A DNA stretch of 64,000 nucleotides from an uncultured Coriobacteriaceae bacterium (GCA_902795065.1 CADBJR010000010.1:1-64000), one strand, 5' to 3'; positions 42,089-52,016 are shown, numbered from the stretch's first letter. Program-made: numbers and translations. The notes: a model not told the origin generated them from the sequence alone.

Positions 42089-43651
42089 CTACCCTCTGCT
42101 CAGCAGATAGCGGCAGGTATACATGAGATGGAAGAGGCGGTCCGCATCGAGGGACGAGAGATCGATTCCGGCGACCTTCTCGATCAGGCCGATACGGTAG
42201 ACGAGCGTGTTGCGATGGATGAAGAGCTGCTTGGCGGCGACCGTCTTGTTCTGACCGCACTCCAGATAGACCAGGAGCGTCTGGAGGAGGCTCTGCCCCT
42301 GCTCGTCATCATGGCGCTTGATCTCAACGGCACGAGCGTCGAGCAGCACCTCGTTGATCGAGCGGTTGAAGAGGGCCTTCTCGAGGTGGCGCGCGGCATA
42401 GTCGTCGAAGAAGGACACCTTGCGGGGAGGGTTCTCCTGCTCTCCGTAGGAGATGGCTGTCCGGCAGCTGTCGTAGTAGCGCTTCAGCTCCCTGAAGTCA
42501 TGGAAGGGGCAGCTCACGCCCATCTTCGCATCGAAGCGCACCGTGATGGACTCCAGGTCGGCGGAGATCTTCGCAACGTCGTAGTTTCGCTCTTCGGCAC
42601 GCGTTACGCATGCGACCTCCGCACCGTGCACGAGCACGACGGAATCCCTCATCATGCCGGAACGGAGCTGCCTTGCAAGGAAGGGCAGCTTGGCGATGCC
42701 GCTGGAGCCCTCGGGCTGGAGAAGCGCGCAGACATAGCGGTCGTCCACACGCCATCCGCGCTTGCGGAGATAGCCTTCGATGATCTCCTCGCGCACATAG
42801 ATGTGCTCGAGGAGGCGCCGTACGCATGAGTCGGTATCGGAAGGCGGGAACCCCAGCGGGCTGCCGGCGAGCACCGCGCGCTCGACGAGCAGCTTGAGGC
42901 GCAGCAACGCATCGCGGGACTTGATGGAGAACGGTCCGCCCTCGTTGCTCATGATGATGTTGATCAGGGGCTCGCCCTCGCGGAGCACCATGGCGTTGAG
43001 ATACTCCCGGTCGCTGTCGGGAACGCTCACGACGGGAACAGTCGATCGCAACACGTTTCCCGCAGGCAGGGATGATAGGAAGCTGTCGTACAGCGGGGTA
43101 TCGGCAAGGATGCAGTTGTGCTTGACGATATGGCGGAAAACCTCGTCGGTTACCTCGAGCCCATCTGGGGCGGCAAACGCGACGAGAACGTCGTCGGCAT
43201 CCGTTGCAAGCAGGGGCTCATGCAAGTATTTTGCCATGATGGGAAGCATGGCCCCGAGCGGGTCCTTCTCGAGCGACGCCCAGATGAGGCGGGCATCGAG
43301 GTCGTCGATGGCGCGGCCGGCACCGATCAAAGCGTTGAGGAGCTCACCTGCGCTCGTGTAGCCCGGCACGCACACGACGCGGCAGCTTTCCGCCGGTGCA
43401 AGCGCCTCGGCCGCAGGCATATCCCCCGCAAAGGCGACGGACATGCCCCACAGCCCTCCCGTCATGGATGCAAGCGCAGCTTTGTCGGCAACGTAGAGCA
43501 CGGCAGGGTCAAGGCTAACAGCCTCTGGATCGACAAGCTCCTGAACGCACGACACGTCAAATGGCGTCTCGTCCACATCGTCGCGGTAGTCGAACACCTT
43601 GGCGTCCCGAGCGCCGATTTCGTCGAGGAGCAGCGAGATGCTTGCGTTCAT
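42089..43651 (-). CDS. PucR-family transcriptional regulator
   Basis: 520-aa regulator. The N-terminal 280 residues have no motif I can name. A middle CdaR/GGDEF-like region follows (RDSVVLVHGAEVACVTR, MGVSCPFHDFRELKRYYDSCRTA). The C-terminus is a PucR helix-turn-helix (LLVYLECGQNKTVAAKQLF, HRNTLVYRIGLIEKVAG near residue 480). Such proteins control purine, polyol or drug catabolism and often neighbouring genes. It lies upstream of the one-carbon operon on the same strand and is divergent from the TauE fusion gene. A gagagg site precedes the ATG. Confidence 0.88.
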   Translation of the reverse strand: MNASISLLLDEIGARDAKVFDYRDDVDETPFDVSCVQELVDPEAVSLDPAVLYVADKAALASMTGGLWGMSVAFAGDMPAAEALAPAESCRVVCVPGYTSAGELLNALIGAGRAIDDLDARLIWASLEKDPLGAMLPIMAKYLHEPLLATDADDVLVAFAAPDGLEVTDEVFRHIVKHNCILADTPLYDSFLSSLPAGNVLRSTVPVVSVPDSDREYLNAMVLREGEPLINIIMSNEGGPFSIKSRDALLRLKLLVERAVLAGSPLGFPPSDTDSCVRRLLEHIYVREEIIEGYLRKRGWRVDDRYVCALLQPEGSSGIAKLPFLARQLRSGMMRDSVVLVHGAEVACVTRAEERNYDVAKISADLESITVRFDAKMGVSCPFHDFRELKRYYDSCRTAISYGEQENPPRKVSFFDDYAARHLEKALFNRSINEVLLDARAVEIKRHDDEQGQSLLQTLLVYLECGQNKTVAAKQLFIHRNTLVYRIGLIEKVAGIDLSSLDADRLFHLMYTCRYLLSRG

Positions 43652-43777
43652 GAATTCGACCGCCTCTCAGATTCTTTGATGCAGCGAGGAGCTGTTCGAT
43701 ACCATCACGTATCATACCGCGATATCCATACGCTAATATGTTCCCAAACCGGCATCGTTTCTCATAATGGGCTGCTC

Positions 43778-45298
43778 TTGGAGACAATCCTCCTCATACT
43801 CGCGTCCGCGCTCGCGGGCATCGGCACCGGCCTCGCCGGGCTCTCGGCAGCCACCGTAATGGTTCCCGTGCTCATCACGCTCTGTCCCTCGTTCGCGGGC
43901 GAGACGGGCGCATACCAGGCAACGGCCATCGCACTGGCCTCGGACATCCTCGGCTCCGCAGTCACCACGTGGACCTATTGGCGCCATGGCAACATCGACC
44001 TCAAGCGCGGTTGGATCATGCTCGCGTGCATCATCTGCATGTGCACGGTGGGCTCCTATGCAGCATGGCTCGCCGGCAACGTGGTACTTGGCGCCTTCAC
44101 GCTCTTCCTTACGTTCTTCATCGGCATCCGCTTCCTCGTGAAGCCCGATACCACGCGAGAGGACACCGCCGCGCATGGTGAGAAGCTCGATGCAAAGGGC
44201 ATCGCCATCTCGCTCTTCTTTGGCCTCACCATCGGCTTCGGAACGGGCTTCGTGGGCACGGGCGGCGGCATGATGATGCTCGTGGTGTTCACGGTCTTTT
44301 TGCACATGGACCTTAAGAGCGCCGTGGGCACGAGCACGTTCATCATGACGTTCACCGCGCTCATCGCCAGCGTAAGCCACATCCTCATCCACCCCGCCAT
44401 CGTGACGGAGCGTGCAGAGGCGCTTGCTATCTGCGCCGTCACGGCGACAATCTTCTCGCTGGGATCGGCGCGCTTCGCAAATCGCGTGGAGAACCGCACG
44501 GCGGGGCTTGTCACGGGCGCCGTGCTCACGGTGCTTGGCGGGTGCATGCTTATCCTGCACTATTGGGACGTGCTCTCGACAATCCCCCTAGTTCGCGACA
44601 CCATCCTCTGCTCGCTGCGCTTCCTCGCGCTCATCATCCCCTGGGCTATCGTGCTCATCCTCCTCTACCTCCTCGTCAAGATTCCCAAACCCATCTTCCG
44701 CAAGCTCCTCCATGCCATCGCGTTCGGGAGCTCCGCGTTCCTCGTAGCTGAGGCAGCTTCGTGGCAGGCGGCGAGCCTCACGATGGTGCTCTTCGCAATC
44801 GTGGTCTATCCCATCCTCGCCATCGCCGAGAAGGACGTTGCCGCATACGACGACGTGTTCGTGCAGAAGAAGCCCGGCGAGATCAAGCGCAGCCTGATGC
44901 TCCTCTTTGTCGGGGAGGCCGTGGCCGTCGCGCTCGGTTGGGGCCTCGCCGGCGAGCGCGCCATCGCCGCGGCCGCCATCCTCATGTGGGGCATCGGCGA
45001 CGCAGCGGCGGCGCTCGTGGGCATCTACTTTGGCAAGCACGTCGTGAAGCTGCCCATCGCGGACGGCGAGAAGACCTGGGAAGGCACTTGTGCCATGTTC
45101 CTCTCGGCGCTCATCTGCGGATTTGGGATCTTCACGGTGCTCAAAGGAGTCTCCCCCGCCCTGGCCTTCTCGGTATGCGTACCCACGGCGGCGATCTCCG
45201 CCCTCGTAGAGCTCGCATCGAAGGATGGGAACGACACCGTCTGGGTTCCGCTTGCCACAGTTGCCGCATTGGCGCTTTTCCATATGCTCCTCGGATAA
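43778..45298 (+). CDS. TauE/SafE permease fused to dolichol/phytol-kinase-like domain
   Basis: About 506-aa polytopic protein with two unrelated parts. Residues 1-265 are a TauE/SafE anion exporter: ALAGIGTGLAGLSAATVMVP at the N-terminus and GFGTGFVGTGGGMMMLVV near 155. Residues 300-506 resemble CTP-dependent polyprenol (dolichol/phytol) kinases and CDP-DAG synthase relatives: FRKLLHAIAFGS near 308, then GIGDAAAALVGIYFGKH near 405 and GEKTWEGTCAMFLSAL. No stop or frameshift separates them. The start is uncertain: TTG 43778 puts the first helix at the N-terminus, while ATG 43679 gives a polar extension; neither has a strong ribosome site. Confidence 0.75.
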   Translation: METILLILASALAGIGTGLAGLSAATVMVPVLITLCPSFAGETGAYQATAIALASDILGSAVTTWTYWRHGNIDLKRGWIMLACIICMCTVGSYAAWLAGNVVLGAFTLFLTFFIGIRFLVKPDTTREDTAAHGEKLDAKGIAISLFFGLTIGFGTGFVGTGGGMMMLVVFTVFLHMDLKSAVGTSTFIMTFTALIASVSHILIHPAIVTERAEALAICAVTATIFSLGSARFANRVENRTAGLVTGAVLTVLGGCMLILHYWDVLSTIPLVRDTILCSLRFLALIIPWAIVLILLYLLVKIPKPIFRKLLHAIAFGSSAFLVAEAASWQAASLTMVLFAIVVYPILAIAEKDVAAYDDVFVQKKPGEIKRSLMLLFVGEAVAVALGWGLAGERAIAAAAILMWGIGDAAAALVGIYFGKHVVKLPIADGEKTWEGTCAMFLSALICGFGIFTVLKGVSPALAFSVCVPTAAISALVELASKDGNDTVWVPLATVAALALFHMLLG

Positions 45299-45324
45299 TA
45301 CCCGCGAGGCATCGTCCTCGAGCC

Positions 45325-46269
45325 CTATCCGCAGAGGAAGTTCATGACCAGGCTTACCATCGCCTCCTTCTCATCGGGCCTCGACTCGGCAATCATGATG
45401 GTTATTGCTACGAGAACCTCGTCTGCCAACCTCTTCTTCCCCGCATCGGAATAGAGCGGCCCGTTGCAGTTGAGGTAGTAAAGAAAGAGCGCAGCCGCGA
45501 TACGCTTATTGCCATCGAGGAAACTGTGGTTCTTCACGATGAAGTAGAGCAGGTTCGCCGCCTTCTCCTCCACCGTGGGATATGCCTCCTGTCCACCGAA
45601 CCCCGCATTGATATCGCCGATGCTGGCCTGAAACGACTCATCCTTCTCGACCCCGAAGAGACTGGATTCGGAGCCGAAGCGCATGTTGGCAATGACCTCA
45701 CGGCACTCATCGTAGGTGAGCACATAGGCATTACCCGTGCCCTCGGGACGCGCGATAGCCTTGTGATCGTAATCGTCGAGCAGATCAAGCGCTCGGGAAT
45801 AGCTTTGGACGATCTCGAGCACCTGGCGCACGGAAACATCGGATTCCGGCAAGCGCGATATGACCTCGACCGTCTGCCTGAGCTGGCGCAGGCGCGCATC
45901 ATTGCGCGCATAGCCCTCGACGATGTATCGATGCAGGACGTCGGTTGCCCAGCGTCTAAACTCAACACCGCGTTGCGACTTGACGCGATACCCAACCGAG
46001 ATGATCGCATCCAGGGAATATGACTTGGTCTTGTAGCGTTTCCCATCAAGTGCAGTTGTCAAGGATTCCTTGACAACTGAGTCCGCCTCAAGTTCTCCCT
46101 CTTTAAAGCAGTTTGAAAGATGCAGGCTGATATTCTGCTTCGAGGTGTCGAACAGTATGGCCATCTGCGACTGCGTTAGCCACACCTCGTTGTGCGACGC
46201 ATCGAGCTCAACGGGAAGCGTGACGGCGCCGTCGGCAGATTCGAACAGGACGATATTGGCAGTATTCAT
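45325..46269 (-). CDS. RhuM-family protein with Fic/DOC domain
   Basis: 314-aa two-domain protein. The N-terminal RhuM domain reads VWLTQSQMAILFDTSKQNIS with SLDAIISVGYRVKS, a pattern of prophage- and island-borne virulence RhuM proteins with a KilA-N-like DNA-binding look. The C-terminal Fic/DOC domain has the active motif HSFLDGNKRIAAALF near residue 248. Fic enzymes transfer AMP or another nucleotide to proteins, and DOC toxins phosphorylate EF-Tu. A gaaagga site precedes the ATG. It is likely horizontally acquired; no separate antitoxin is visible, but the RhuM half could be self-inhibitory. Confidence 0.85.
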   Translation of the reverse strand: MNTANIVLFESADGAVTLPVELDASHNEVWLTQSQMAILFDTSKQNISLHLSNCFKEGELEADSVVKESLTTALDGKRYKTKSYSLDAIISVGYRVKSQRGVEFRRWATDVLHRYIVEGYARNDARLRQLRQTVEVISRLPESDVSVRQVLEIVQSYSRALDLLDDYDHKAIARPEGTGNAYVLTYDECREVIANMRFGSESSLFGVEKDESFQASIGDINAGFGGQEAYPTVEEKAANLLYFIVKNHSFLDGNKRIAAALFLYYLNCNGPLYSDAGKKRLADEVLVAITIMIAESRPDEKEAMVSLVMNFLCG

Positions 46270-46473
46270 GGGCGTCTCCTTTCAGACGATTGCCGATCAA
46301 CAACCTTGTCTGCAAGAGAACGCCCGCCTGCGGATTGAAAGCCCGGCTCAACAGCCTAGGCCCCGTATAGCCGCAGTGTCACAACGTGCGACGGTACACG
46401 ATGCATGCCTTCCCTATCTGGGCTTGCCTTCTACATCGCTCCATCCATTGCATGTTCAGTGTACCACAATACT

Positions 46474-46487
46474 AGAACATATGTTTG
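46474..46487. promoter_or_regulatory. LexA-like dyad in the RhuM-Fic / AI-2E intergenic region
   Basis: agaacatatgtttg resembles the Gram-positive SOS box (cGAAC-n4-GTTcg), with one or two outer mismatches. It lies 205 bases upstream of the RhuM-Fic start, in the 364-base gap to the divergent AI-2E gene. The rest of the gap (46270-46633) shows only a plausible extended -10 (tacaat, 46601) for the plus-strand gene. Confidence 0.35.
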
Positions 46488-46633
46488 TTAAATTGGTACG
46501 CATTTGAAATTGCCGTTGTTATCGATTGCCAGGCACTCGAGCACGGAGCCGTTTGCAACGACGGCCACGCCGTCCGCATTCGTGCTCCTTCTTGGTGGCA
46601 TACAATGCTGATAAAGATATTGGAGGAGGCCCC

Positions 46634-47770
46634 ATGAGGGAGAAGCTTCACGAAAAGAAATGGTATCCGTATGCCGTCGCAGCATGCATCGCGGTCGTTG
46701 TGTATGTGGCTCTGACGCACCTCGACACCGTTTTCGATGTTGCGGCCACGTTCCTCGGCTTCTTCAGCGCCCCGTTTCTGGGCTGCGTGATCGCCTATCT
46801 CCTGAACCCGCTCGCCATGTTCTTCCACCGCACGGTGTTCAAGGACATGAGGAAGCCCGACCTCCGCTGGCTCGCATCGATCGTCCTCGCAGTGCTCGCA
46901 CTCGTCCTGTTCCTCGCCCTCATCCTGAGCACCCTGGTTCCGCAGCTTGTCGAAAGCATCACGATGCTCGCAACCAATATGGACGGATACATCGCCGCCC
47001 TCGTGCAGCTTTCCCACACATGGGGCATCGCGGAATACATCAACCTCGATGAGTTCATGGGAACGTCGGGCAACCTCATGAGCAACCTGCTGAAAATCGC
47101 CGGGGACAACATGCAGGACATCCTCAACGTTTCCGTGACCGCGGGCAAGGGCCTTATGATGTGGGGGCTCGCGTTCATGCTTTCGGTGTACCTGCTCGCA
47201 TCGAAGGAGTCCCTCAAGAGCGGCGCTAAGCGATTCCTGCAGGCCCTGCTTCCCGAGAAGCGCTACCAGGTCGCCATGGGCTTCCTCACGCGCTGCAACG
47301 GCATCCTGCAACGCTATATCGTGTTCAGCATCCTCGATGCGGTCATCATCGGCGGTGCGAACGCCGTGTTCATGGCGTGCACCGGCATGCAGTACGTGGG
47401 GCTCATCTCGCTGGTCGTTGCCGTGACCAACCTCATCCCCACGTTCGGTCCCGTCATCGGCGCCGTGATCGGCGGATTCATCCTGCTGCTGGTCAATCCC
47501 CTGCATGCCCTCATCTTCGTCGCCTTCTCGGTCGTCCTCCAGACGCTGGACGGCTACGTGATCAAACCCAAGCTGTTCGGGGACTCGTTGGGCGTCTCAG
47601 GCCTGTTGATCCTCGTCTTCATCATCGTGTGCGGGAACATGTGGGGCATCGTCGGGATTCTGCTCGCCATTCCGCTGGCCGCCATCATCGACTTCATCTG
47701 CAGGGATGTGATCATGCCGCATCTCGAAGAGCGCAGGCACAAGCTCGATTCCGGATCAGCAGAGCAATAG
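46634..47770 (+). CDS. AI-2E family transporter
   Basis: 378-aa permease of the AI-2 exporter superfamily (TqsA/YdiK/PerM group). It has about eight hydrophobic helices: a pair at each end and the conserved LVVAVTNLIPTFGPVIGAVIGG near residue 260, followed by VLQTLDGYVIKPKLFGDSLG. Characterised members include an AI-2 exporter and sodium/proton antiporters, so the cargo is uncertain. The ATG at 46634 follows ggaggagg. It converges on the Gfo/Idh gene. Confidence 0.88.
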   Translation: MREKLHEKKWYPYAVAACIAVVVYVALTHLDTVFDVAATFLGFFSAPFLGCVIAYLLNPLAMFFHRTVFKDMRKPDLRWLASIVLAVLALVLFLALILSTLVPQLVESITMLATNMDGYIAALVQLSHTWGIAEYINLDEFMGTSGNLMSNLLKIAGDNMQDILNVSVTAGKGLMMWGLAFMLSVYLLASKESLKSGAKRFLQALLPEKRYQVAMGFLTRCNGILQRYIVFSILDAVIIGGANAVFMACTGMQYVGLISLVVAVTNLIPTFGPVIGAVIGGFILLLVNPLHALIFVAFSVVLQTLDGYVIKPKLFGDSLGVSGLLILVFIIVCGNMWGIVGILLAIPLAAIIDFICRDVIMPHLEERRHKLDSGSAEQ

Positions 47771-47832
47771 CGGGGGTAACCCCCCGCATGCTGAGGGAAA
47801 TGAGACACCGCTCCCGGGGAGCGGTGTCTCAT
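47770..47832. terminator. double hairpin between convergent genes
   Basis: Two adjacent stems: gcggggg-taa-ccccccgc (47770-47787) right at the end of the AI-2E gene, and a 15-pair near-palindrome (47800-47832, atgagacaccgctcc with its complement). Neither has a long U tract. Together they probably end both the plus-strand gene and the minus-strand oxidoreductase. Confidence 0.7.
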
Positions 47833-47839
47833 GCAGTCG

Positions 47840-49004
47840 CTATCCCTCGAGCGGCAGGTAGACCCAGCGCTCCTCGCGATGCGACAGCTCCGCGGCGTTG
47901 ATGAGCTCCTGGACGCGGGCGCTCTGCTCGAAGTTGCCCTCGTTCTTCTCGCCGCCGGACGCAATCTCCTCGAGGATGTTCTGGATGAGGCAGCCGTAGA
48001 ACGCCGTCGGCCATTCGTCGCCCTCCTGATGGCCGGGGTTCCAGTACCTGTCGGGAATCTCGAGCTCGCGGTATTTGACGGCCGCAGCATCCGCGTCGGG
48101 CGTCGCCCAGCCGTCAGCGTACTCGAGCTTCTGGATGGCGCCGGTCTCGGGATCTGCGATGAGCGTGGCCTTGAGGGCTCCGCGGTCGCCGTAGATCCAT
48201 GCGGTGATGCCGGGATAGTTGCCCGTAGTGACGAAGGACGTCTGCATCGAGAAAAGGTTGCCCTTCCTCGTGCGCGCTATCCACATGTCGGCATCGTCCC
48301 AATTGATGGGCTCGATATGATCGCTATCACCGAAACGACGACGCTCGTGCAGGAGGTTCGCCATCTGGCAGACGAGCTTCTCGATGCCGCCGCCGATGCC
48401 GATCAGCTCGAGGCCGATGTCGATGGTGGGTGCGCCGTGGCCCTCGAGCGAGGCGACCTCGATCGCCTTGGGGTCGGGGTCGGCGCCGACCCAGGGCGGC
48501 TCGGTGGGATACTCCTTGAACAGGCGCTTGTCCTGCGGGTACCACGGATTGAGCCACCGCGAGTTCTGCTCGTAGCCGTTGTAGAGCCACGGCGTGCCGA
48601 TCTTGCCCTCGCGCACGAGGTCGAACATGTGCTGCACGGCCGGCGCGTAGCGGGAGGTGAGGCCGGCCTTGGTCTTGAGGCCCTTGGCCTTGGCGATCCC
48701 GGAGAGCTCCTTGACGCGCTTGTGGTCTGCCGCGACGGGCTTCTCGACGAGCACGTGCCTGCCGCACTCGATGGCGAGCGCGGTGAGCGGCTCGTGCCCC
48801 TCGAGGTTGGTGCACACATCGATGACGCCGAGGTCCTCGCGGCGGATCGTCGCCTCGGCGTCGGTCGAGATCTCGGCGACGCCGAACTTCTCGGCGGCCT
48901 CGCGTGCGAGCTCCTCGTCGCGGGCTCCTCGCCCAGCCGGGCATGTGCGCCCGCTTCGACCAGCGTCCCGCCCCGATGACGCCAACGCGCAGTTTCTCGG
49001 CCAT
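47840..49004 (-). pseudogene. Gfo/Idh/MocA family oxidoreductase with N-terminal frameshift
   Basis: Predicted NAD(P)-dependent sugar or inositol dehydrogenase. The ATG at 49004 gives MAEKLRVGVIGAGRWSKRAH, a proper Rossmann start, but after about residue 28 (near 48930) the frame is lost. The family sequence resumes in a different frame as DEELAREAAEKFG and runs to the stop at 47840, including VLVEKPVAADHKR (EKP motif), TIDIGLELIG and a long C-terminal domain. About ten residues of the second beta strand, including its usual acidic end, are missing. It is either decay or an assembly deletion; the rest is well preserved. Confidence 0.78.
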
Positions 49005-49231
49005 CTCAGGTTTCCCCTCTCGTAATGCCGGTGTCAACGACTCGACCCTAACGATAACCTGTAAGCAGCTTAACTTTTAGCACGACTCGATAAGCAGGCA
49101 CGATATGACGCCAGCTGGGTTTCCGAGAAAAGAACCTCGCTCGGCCACGCCGTTCCTGGAACGGTGCACCATTCCACACGCGTAGGCTAAACTGATTACA
49201 TACGCTCGGACCACGACACATGGGAACAGAC

Positions 49232-49714
49232 ATGGCAACTGAATCCGGAAAGAGACGCAAGAAGGTCACGGATGACGCGGTGCACAGGACGGGGACGTTG
49301 CGCGCCGCCGTCAAGCCGGGCGTGACCGTGGGAAAGCCAAGCGTCGCGAAGGTCATCTCCGATTACGTCGAGACAAAGGGAGCGAAGGCCTTCCGGCGCA
49401 CCGTCTGGGGAGACGGGCTCGCACGGTCGGCCACTGCCCTGCGCAGCGCGTTCAAGCTGCCCGCAAACGAGGAACTCTACGTCTTCACCAATCTGTCCAC
49501 ACTCCTCCGAACGGCAGGGGTGCTGCTCTCGTCCTCGGGCTTCCACCTGCTGGACGGCAAAGGGGGTTCCGCCGATCTCAGCTGGGAGCAGTTCGCCGGC
49601 TGCACCATCTCCTTCAGCCGCGGCATGCTCGTTATCGGACAGGTCGGCATCACCTCCCCCGATTCAGATGAGCTCACCGAATTGCTGCAGGCAATCAAGG
49701 CAGCCCTCTCCTAG
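49232..49714 (+). CDS. hypothetical protein upstream of clostripain
   Basis: 160-aa soluble protein that I do not recognise. It has a basic N-terminus (ESGKRRKK) and a middle region with two beta-rich segments (EELYVFTNLSTLL, GCTISFSRGMLVIGQVGI). It ends in a helix with LTELLQAIKAALS. ATGs at 49220 and 49232 are both possible and neither has a good ribosome site. It ends 27 bases before the clostripain gene, so the two are probably co-transcribed. Confidence 0.6.
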   Translation: MATESGKRRKKVTDDAVHRTGTLRAAVKPGVTVGKPSVAKVISDYVETKGAKAFRRTVWGDGLARSATALRSAFKLPANEELYVFTNLSTLLRTAGVLLSSSGFHLLDGKGGSADLSWEQFAGCTISFSRGMLVIGQVGITSPDSDELTELLQAIKAALS

Positions 49715-49741
49715 ACGCACGCCATACAAGGAGCGACACAC

Positions 49742-51949
49742 ATGGACGAGAAGTCTTCCCACCGAAGCAACCGAAAGCTCGCGATTGCCGTCATCGCCCT
49801 GCTTGCGCTCTGCCTCATCGCCTTCCTGGTGTGGAAGCGCCCCAGCCCGCCGTCCGAGCCCTCGGCAGACATTTCGGCAGACATTGCCGTGCAGGCCACC
49901 TCGGCGGAGGACAGCGGCCTGGCAGAACCCGAGGAGCTGCCCATGCGGGCTGCCACGGGCATTTCCATGAGCGCACAGCAGACAAGCGACACCCTGGAGA
50001 TCGTGCGCTCGCAGCCCGGCGGTACACGCCCCGCGAACCTTGCCGACGGCTCGTGGACCATCTTCGTCTACCTCTGCGGGTCCGACCTCGAGACGCGGAG
50101 CGGCGCTGCCACGAAAGACCTCAACGAGATGCTCTCCGGATGCACCGGCAGCAACGTGCGCTTCGTCGTCGAGACCGGTGGAGCCCGCACATGGCGCAAC
50201 AACGCCGTAAGCGCTCGCAAACTCAGCCGCTACCTCATTCAGGACGGGCAGATCTACGATGCCGGCAGCGTCGCCCCCTCCAGCATGGGCGAGGCCACCA
50301 CGCTGAGCGAATTCCTCGTCTGGGGAGTCAGCAACTATCCCTCCGAGCACATGGGCCTCATCCTCTGGGACCACGGCGGCGGATCAATCACCGGCGTCTG
50401 CTTCGATGAGCTCAACCAACGCGACTCCCTCAACCTGCGCGAGCTCGACACCGCCCTCAACCAGGCGTATGGGATCATGTGGGACAAGTTCGATTTCATC
50501 GGCTTCGACGCCTGCCTGATGTGCACGCTCGAGACCGCGAACATCATGGCGACCTATTCCGACTACATGGTTGCCTCGCAGGAGAGCGAGCCCGGCACCG
50601 GCTGGGACTACGGCTCCATCGGGCGCTATCTTTCCCAGAATCCCACATGTGACGGGCGCGAGCTGGGGCGTGTCATCTGCGACTCCTACCTCATGTCCCA
50701 ACCCGCCTCCACGCGCGGCTTCGTCACGCTCTCGCTCATCGATCTCTCGATGATCGATCCTTTGCTCGAGGCGTACCACCAGTTCTCCCACGAGATGTTC
50801 GATCTGGGCTCCAACCAGCAGAACCTCGCGGCGATATCCCGTGCGATCCATAAGATCGAAAACTACGGCTGCAACAACCGCCGCGAGGGTTTCACCAACA
50901 TGGTCGACCTCGGCGGCCTCGTCTCGACCTGCTCCTCTGCAGCCCCGAGCGCCGCCAGCGTGCAAGCCGCCATCTACAACGCGGTTGTCTACCAGATACG
51001 CGGCACCTACCATGCCGATGCCTGCGGGCTCTCAATCTACTATCCCCTCTTCATAAGCAGCAAGAACGAGCTGTCGGCGTTCCACGCCGTGGCGGTGAAC
51101 CCCTGGTATCTGGCCTATGTGAACCGTCTGGCTCAAGGAGCGACCTCGAACGGCAGCACCTTGGGATACTCCCCGGAAACCATCTTCCAGGAAAGCCTCT
51201 GGAACTGGGTGCTCGGCAACTCGCAGGAGGTCCAGGAGCAGGTCGAGGACACCTGGGACTATGTGGACGACCACGATGGAACCGCCCCGCAGATCAGCTT
51301 CGAAAGCCCCCCGCAGGTTGATGGGGAGGGAACCTTCTGGTTCCGCTTCGACCAGAGGGGAAAAGACAACGCTGCCGTCGTGAGCGCCTACGTCTACCAG
51401 CTCTCCGATGACGGCAAGCACGCCATCGCCCTGGGCGAGACCTACGACGTCTACGGCGATTGGGAGACGGGCCAGTTCGCCGATGGGTTCAATGGCCGCT
51501 GGCTGTCGCTTCCCGATGGCCAGAACCTCAACCTTATCGTCCAGAGCGCAGACGAGACGACCATCGTCTACACCTCCCCCATCGAGCTCAACGGCCAGGA
51601 ATGCTACCTGCGTATACGCCAGGACGTTGCGAGCGGCCAGGTAACCGTCGATGGAGCATGGGGTGCGCTGGACGGGAGCGGCGCCCTCGACCGCAGCGTT
51701 CGCCCGATCGTGAGCGGCGACACCATCCTGCCGCTCTACCGTGCGGTGACCGTCGCAGAGAGCCAGCGCGTCGACGATTACGAGGGCGAGGTCTACACGG
51801 TGGGCTCAGGAGGGCTCACGGTGAGCTACGATTACCTCCCCATCGGCGCCTACCTCTACAGCTTCTGCATCCAGGATATCTACGGCGACCTTTACTGCAC
51901 CGAAAGCATCCAGTTCGAGATCGACGGGAACGGCGACATCTACTTCTAG
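49742..51949 (+). CDS. clostripain-family (C11) cysteine protease, membrane-anchored
   Basis: 735-aa extracellular protease. An N-terminal signal anchor lies at residues 12-31 (LAIAVIALLALCLIAFLVW). A low-complexity linker follows, then a C11 peptidase domain near 100-480. The catalytic His is in ILWDHGGGS near residue 205 and the catalytic Cys in GFDACLMCTLE near 258. C-terminal beta-rich modules run to residue 735. C11 proteases cleave after Arg or Lys, and in gut commensals related enzymes process host or bacterial proteins and activate toxins. An aaggagc site precedes the ATG. Confidence 0.9.
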   Translation: MDEKSSHRSNRKLAIAVIALLALCLIAFLVWKRPSPPSEPSADISADIAVQATSAEDSGLAEPEELPMRAATGISMSAQQTSDTLEIVRSQPGGTRPANLADGSWTIFVYLCGSDLETRSGAATKDLNEMLSGCTGSNVRFVVETGGARTWRNNAVSARKLSRYLIQDGQIYDAGSVAPSSMGEATTLSEFLVWGVSNYPSEHMGLILWDHGGGSITGVCFDELNQRDSLNLRELDTALNQAYGIMWDKFDFIGFDACLMCTLETANIMATYSDYMVASQESEPGTGWDYGSIGRYLSQNPTCDGRELGRVICDSYLMSQPASTRGFVTLSLIDLSMIDPLLEAYHQFSHEMFDLGSNQQNLAAISRAIHKIENYGCNNRREGFTNMVDLGGLVSTCSSAAPSAASVQAAIYNAVVYQIRGTYHADACGLSIYYPLFISSKNELSAFHAVAVNPWYLAYVNRLAQGATSNGSTLGYSPETIFQESLWNWVLGNSQEVQEQVEDTWDYVDDHDGTAPQISFESPPQVDGEGTFWFRFDQRGKDNAAVVSAYVYQLSDDGKHAIALGETYDVYGDWETGQFADGFNGRWLSLPDGQNLNLIVQSADETTIVYTSPIELNGQECYLRIRQDVASGQVTVDGAWGALDGSGALDRSVRPIVSGDTILPLYRAVTVAESQRVDDYEGEVYTVGSGGLTVSYDYLPIGAYLYSFCIQDIYGDLYCTESIQFEIDGNGDIYF

Positions 51950-52016
51950 CGAGAAGGCCCCGTTGGCCTGCATCGCCATCAGCGTCGCCGCGGAAGAGCA
52001 CCCTATGACGGCAGCG

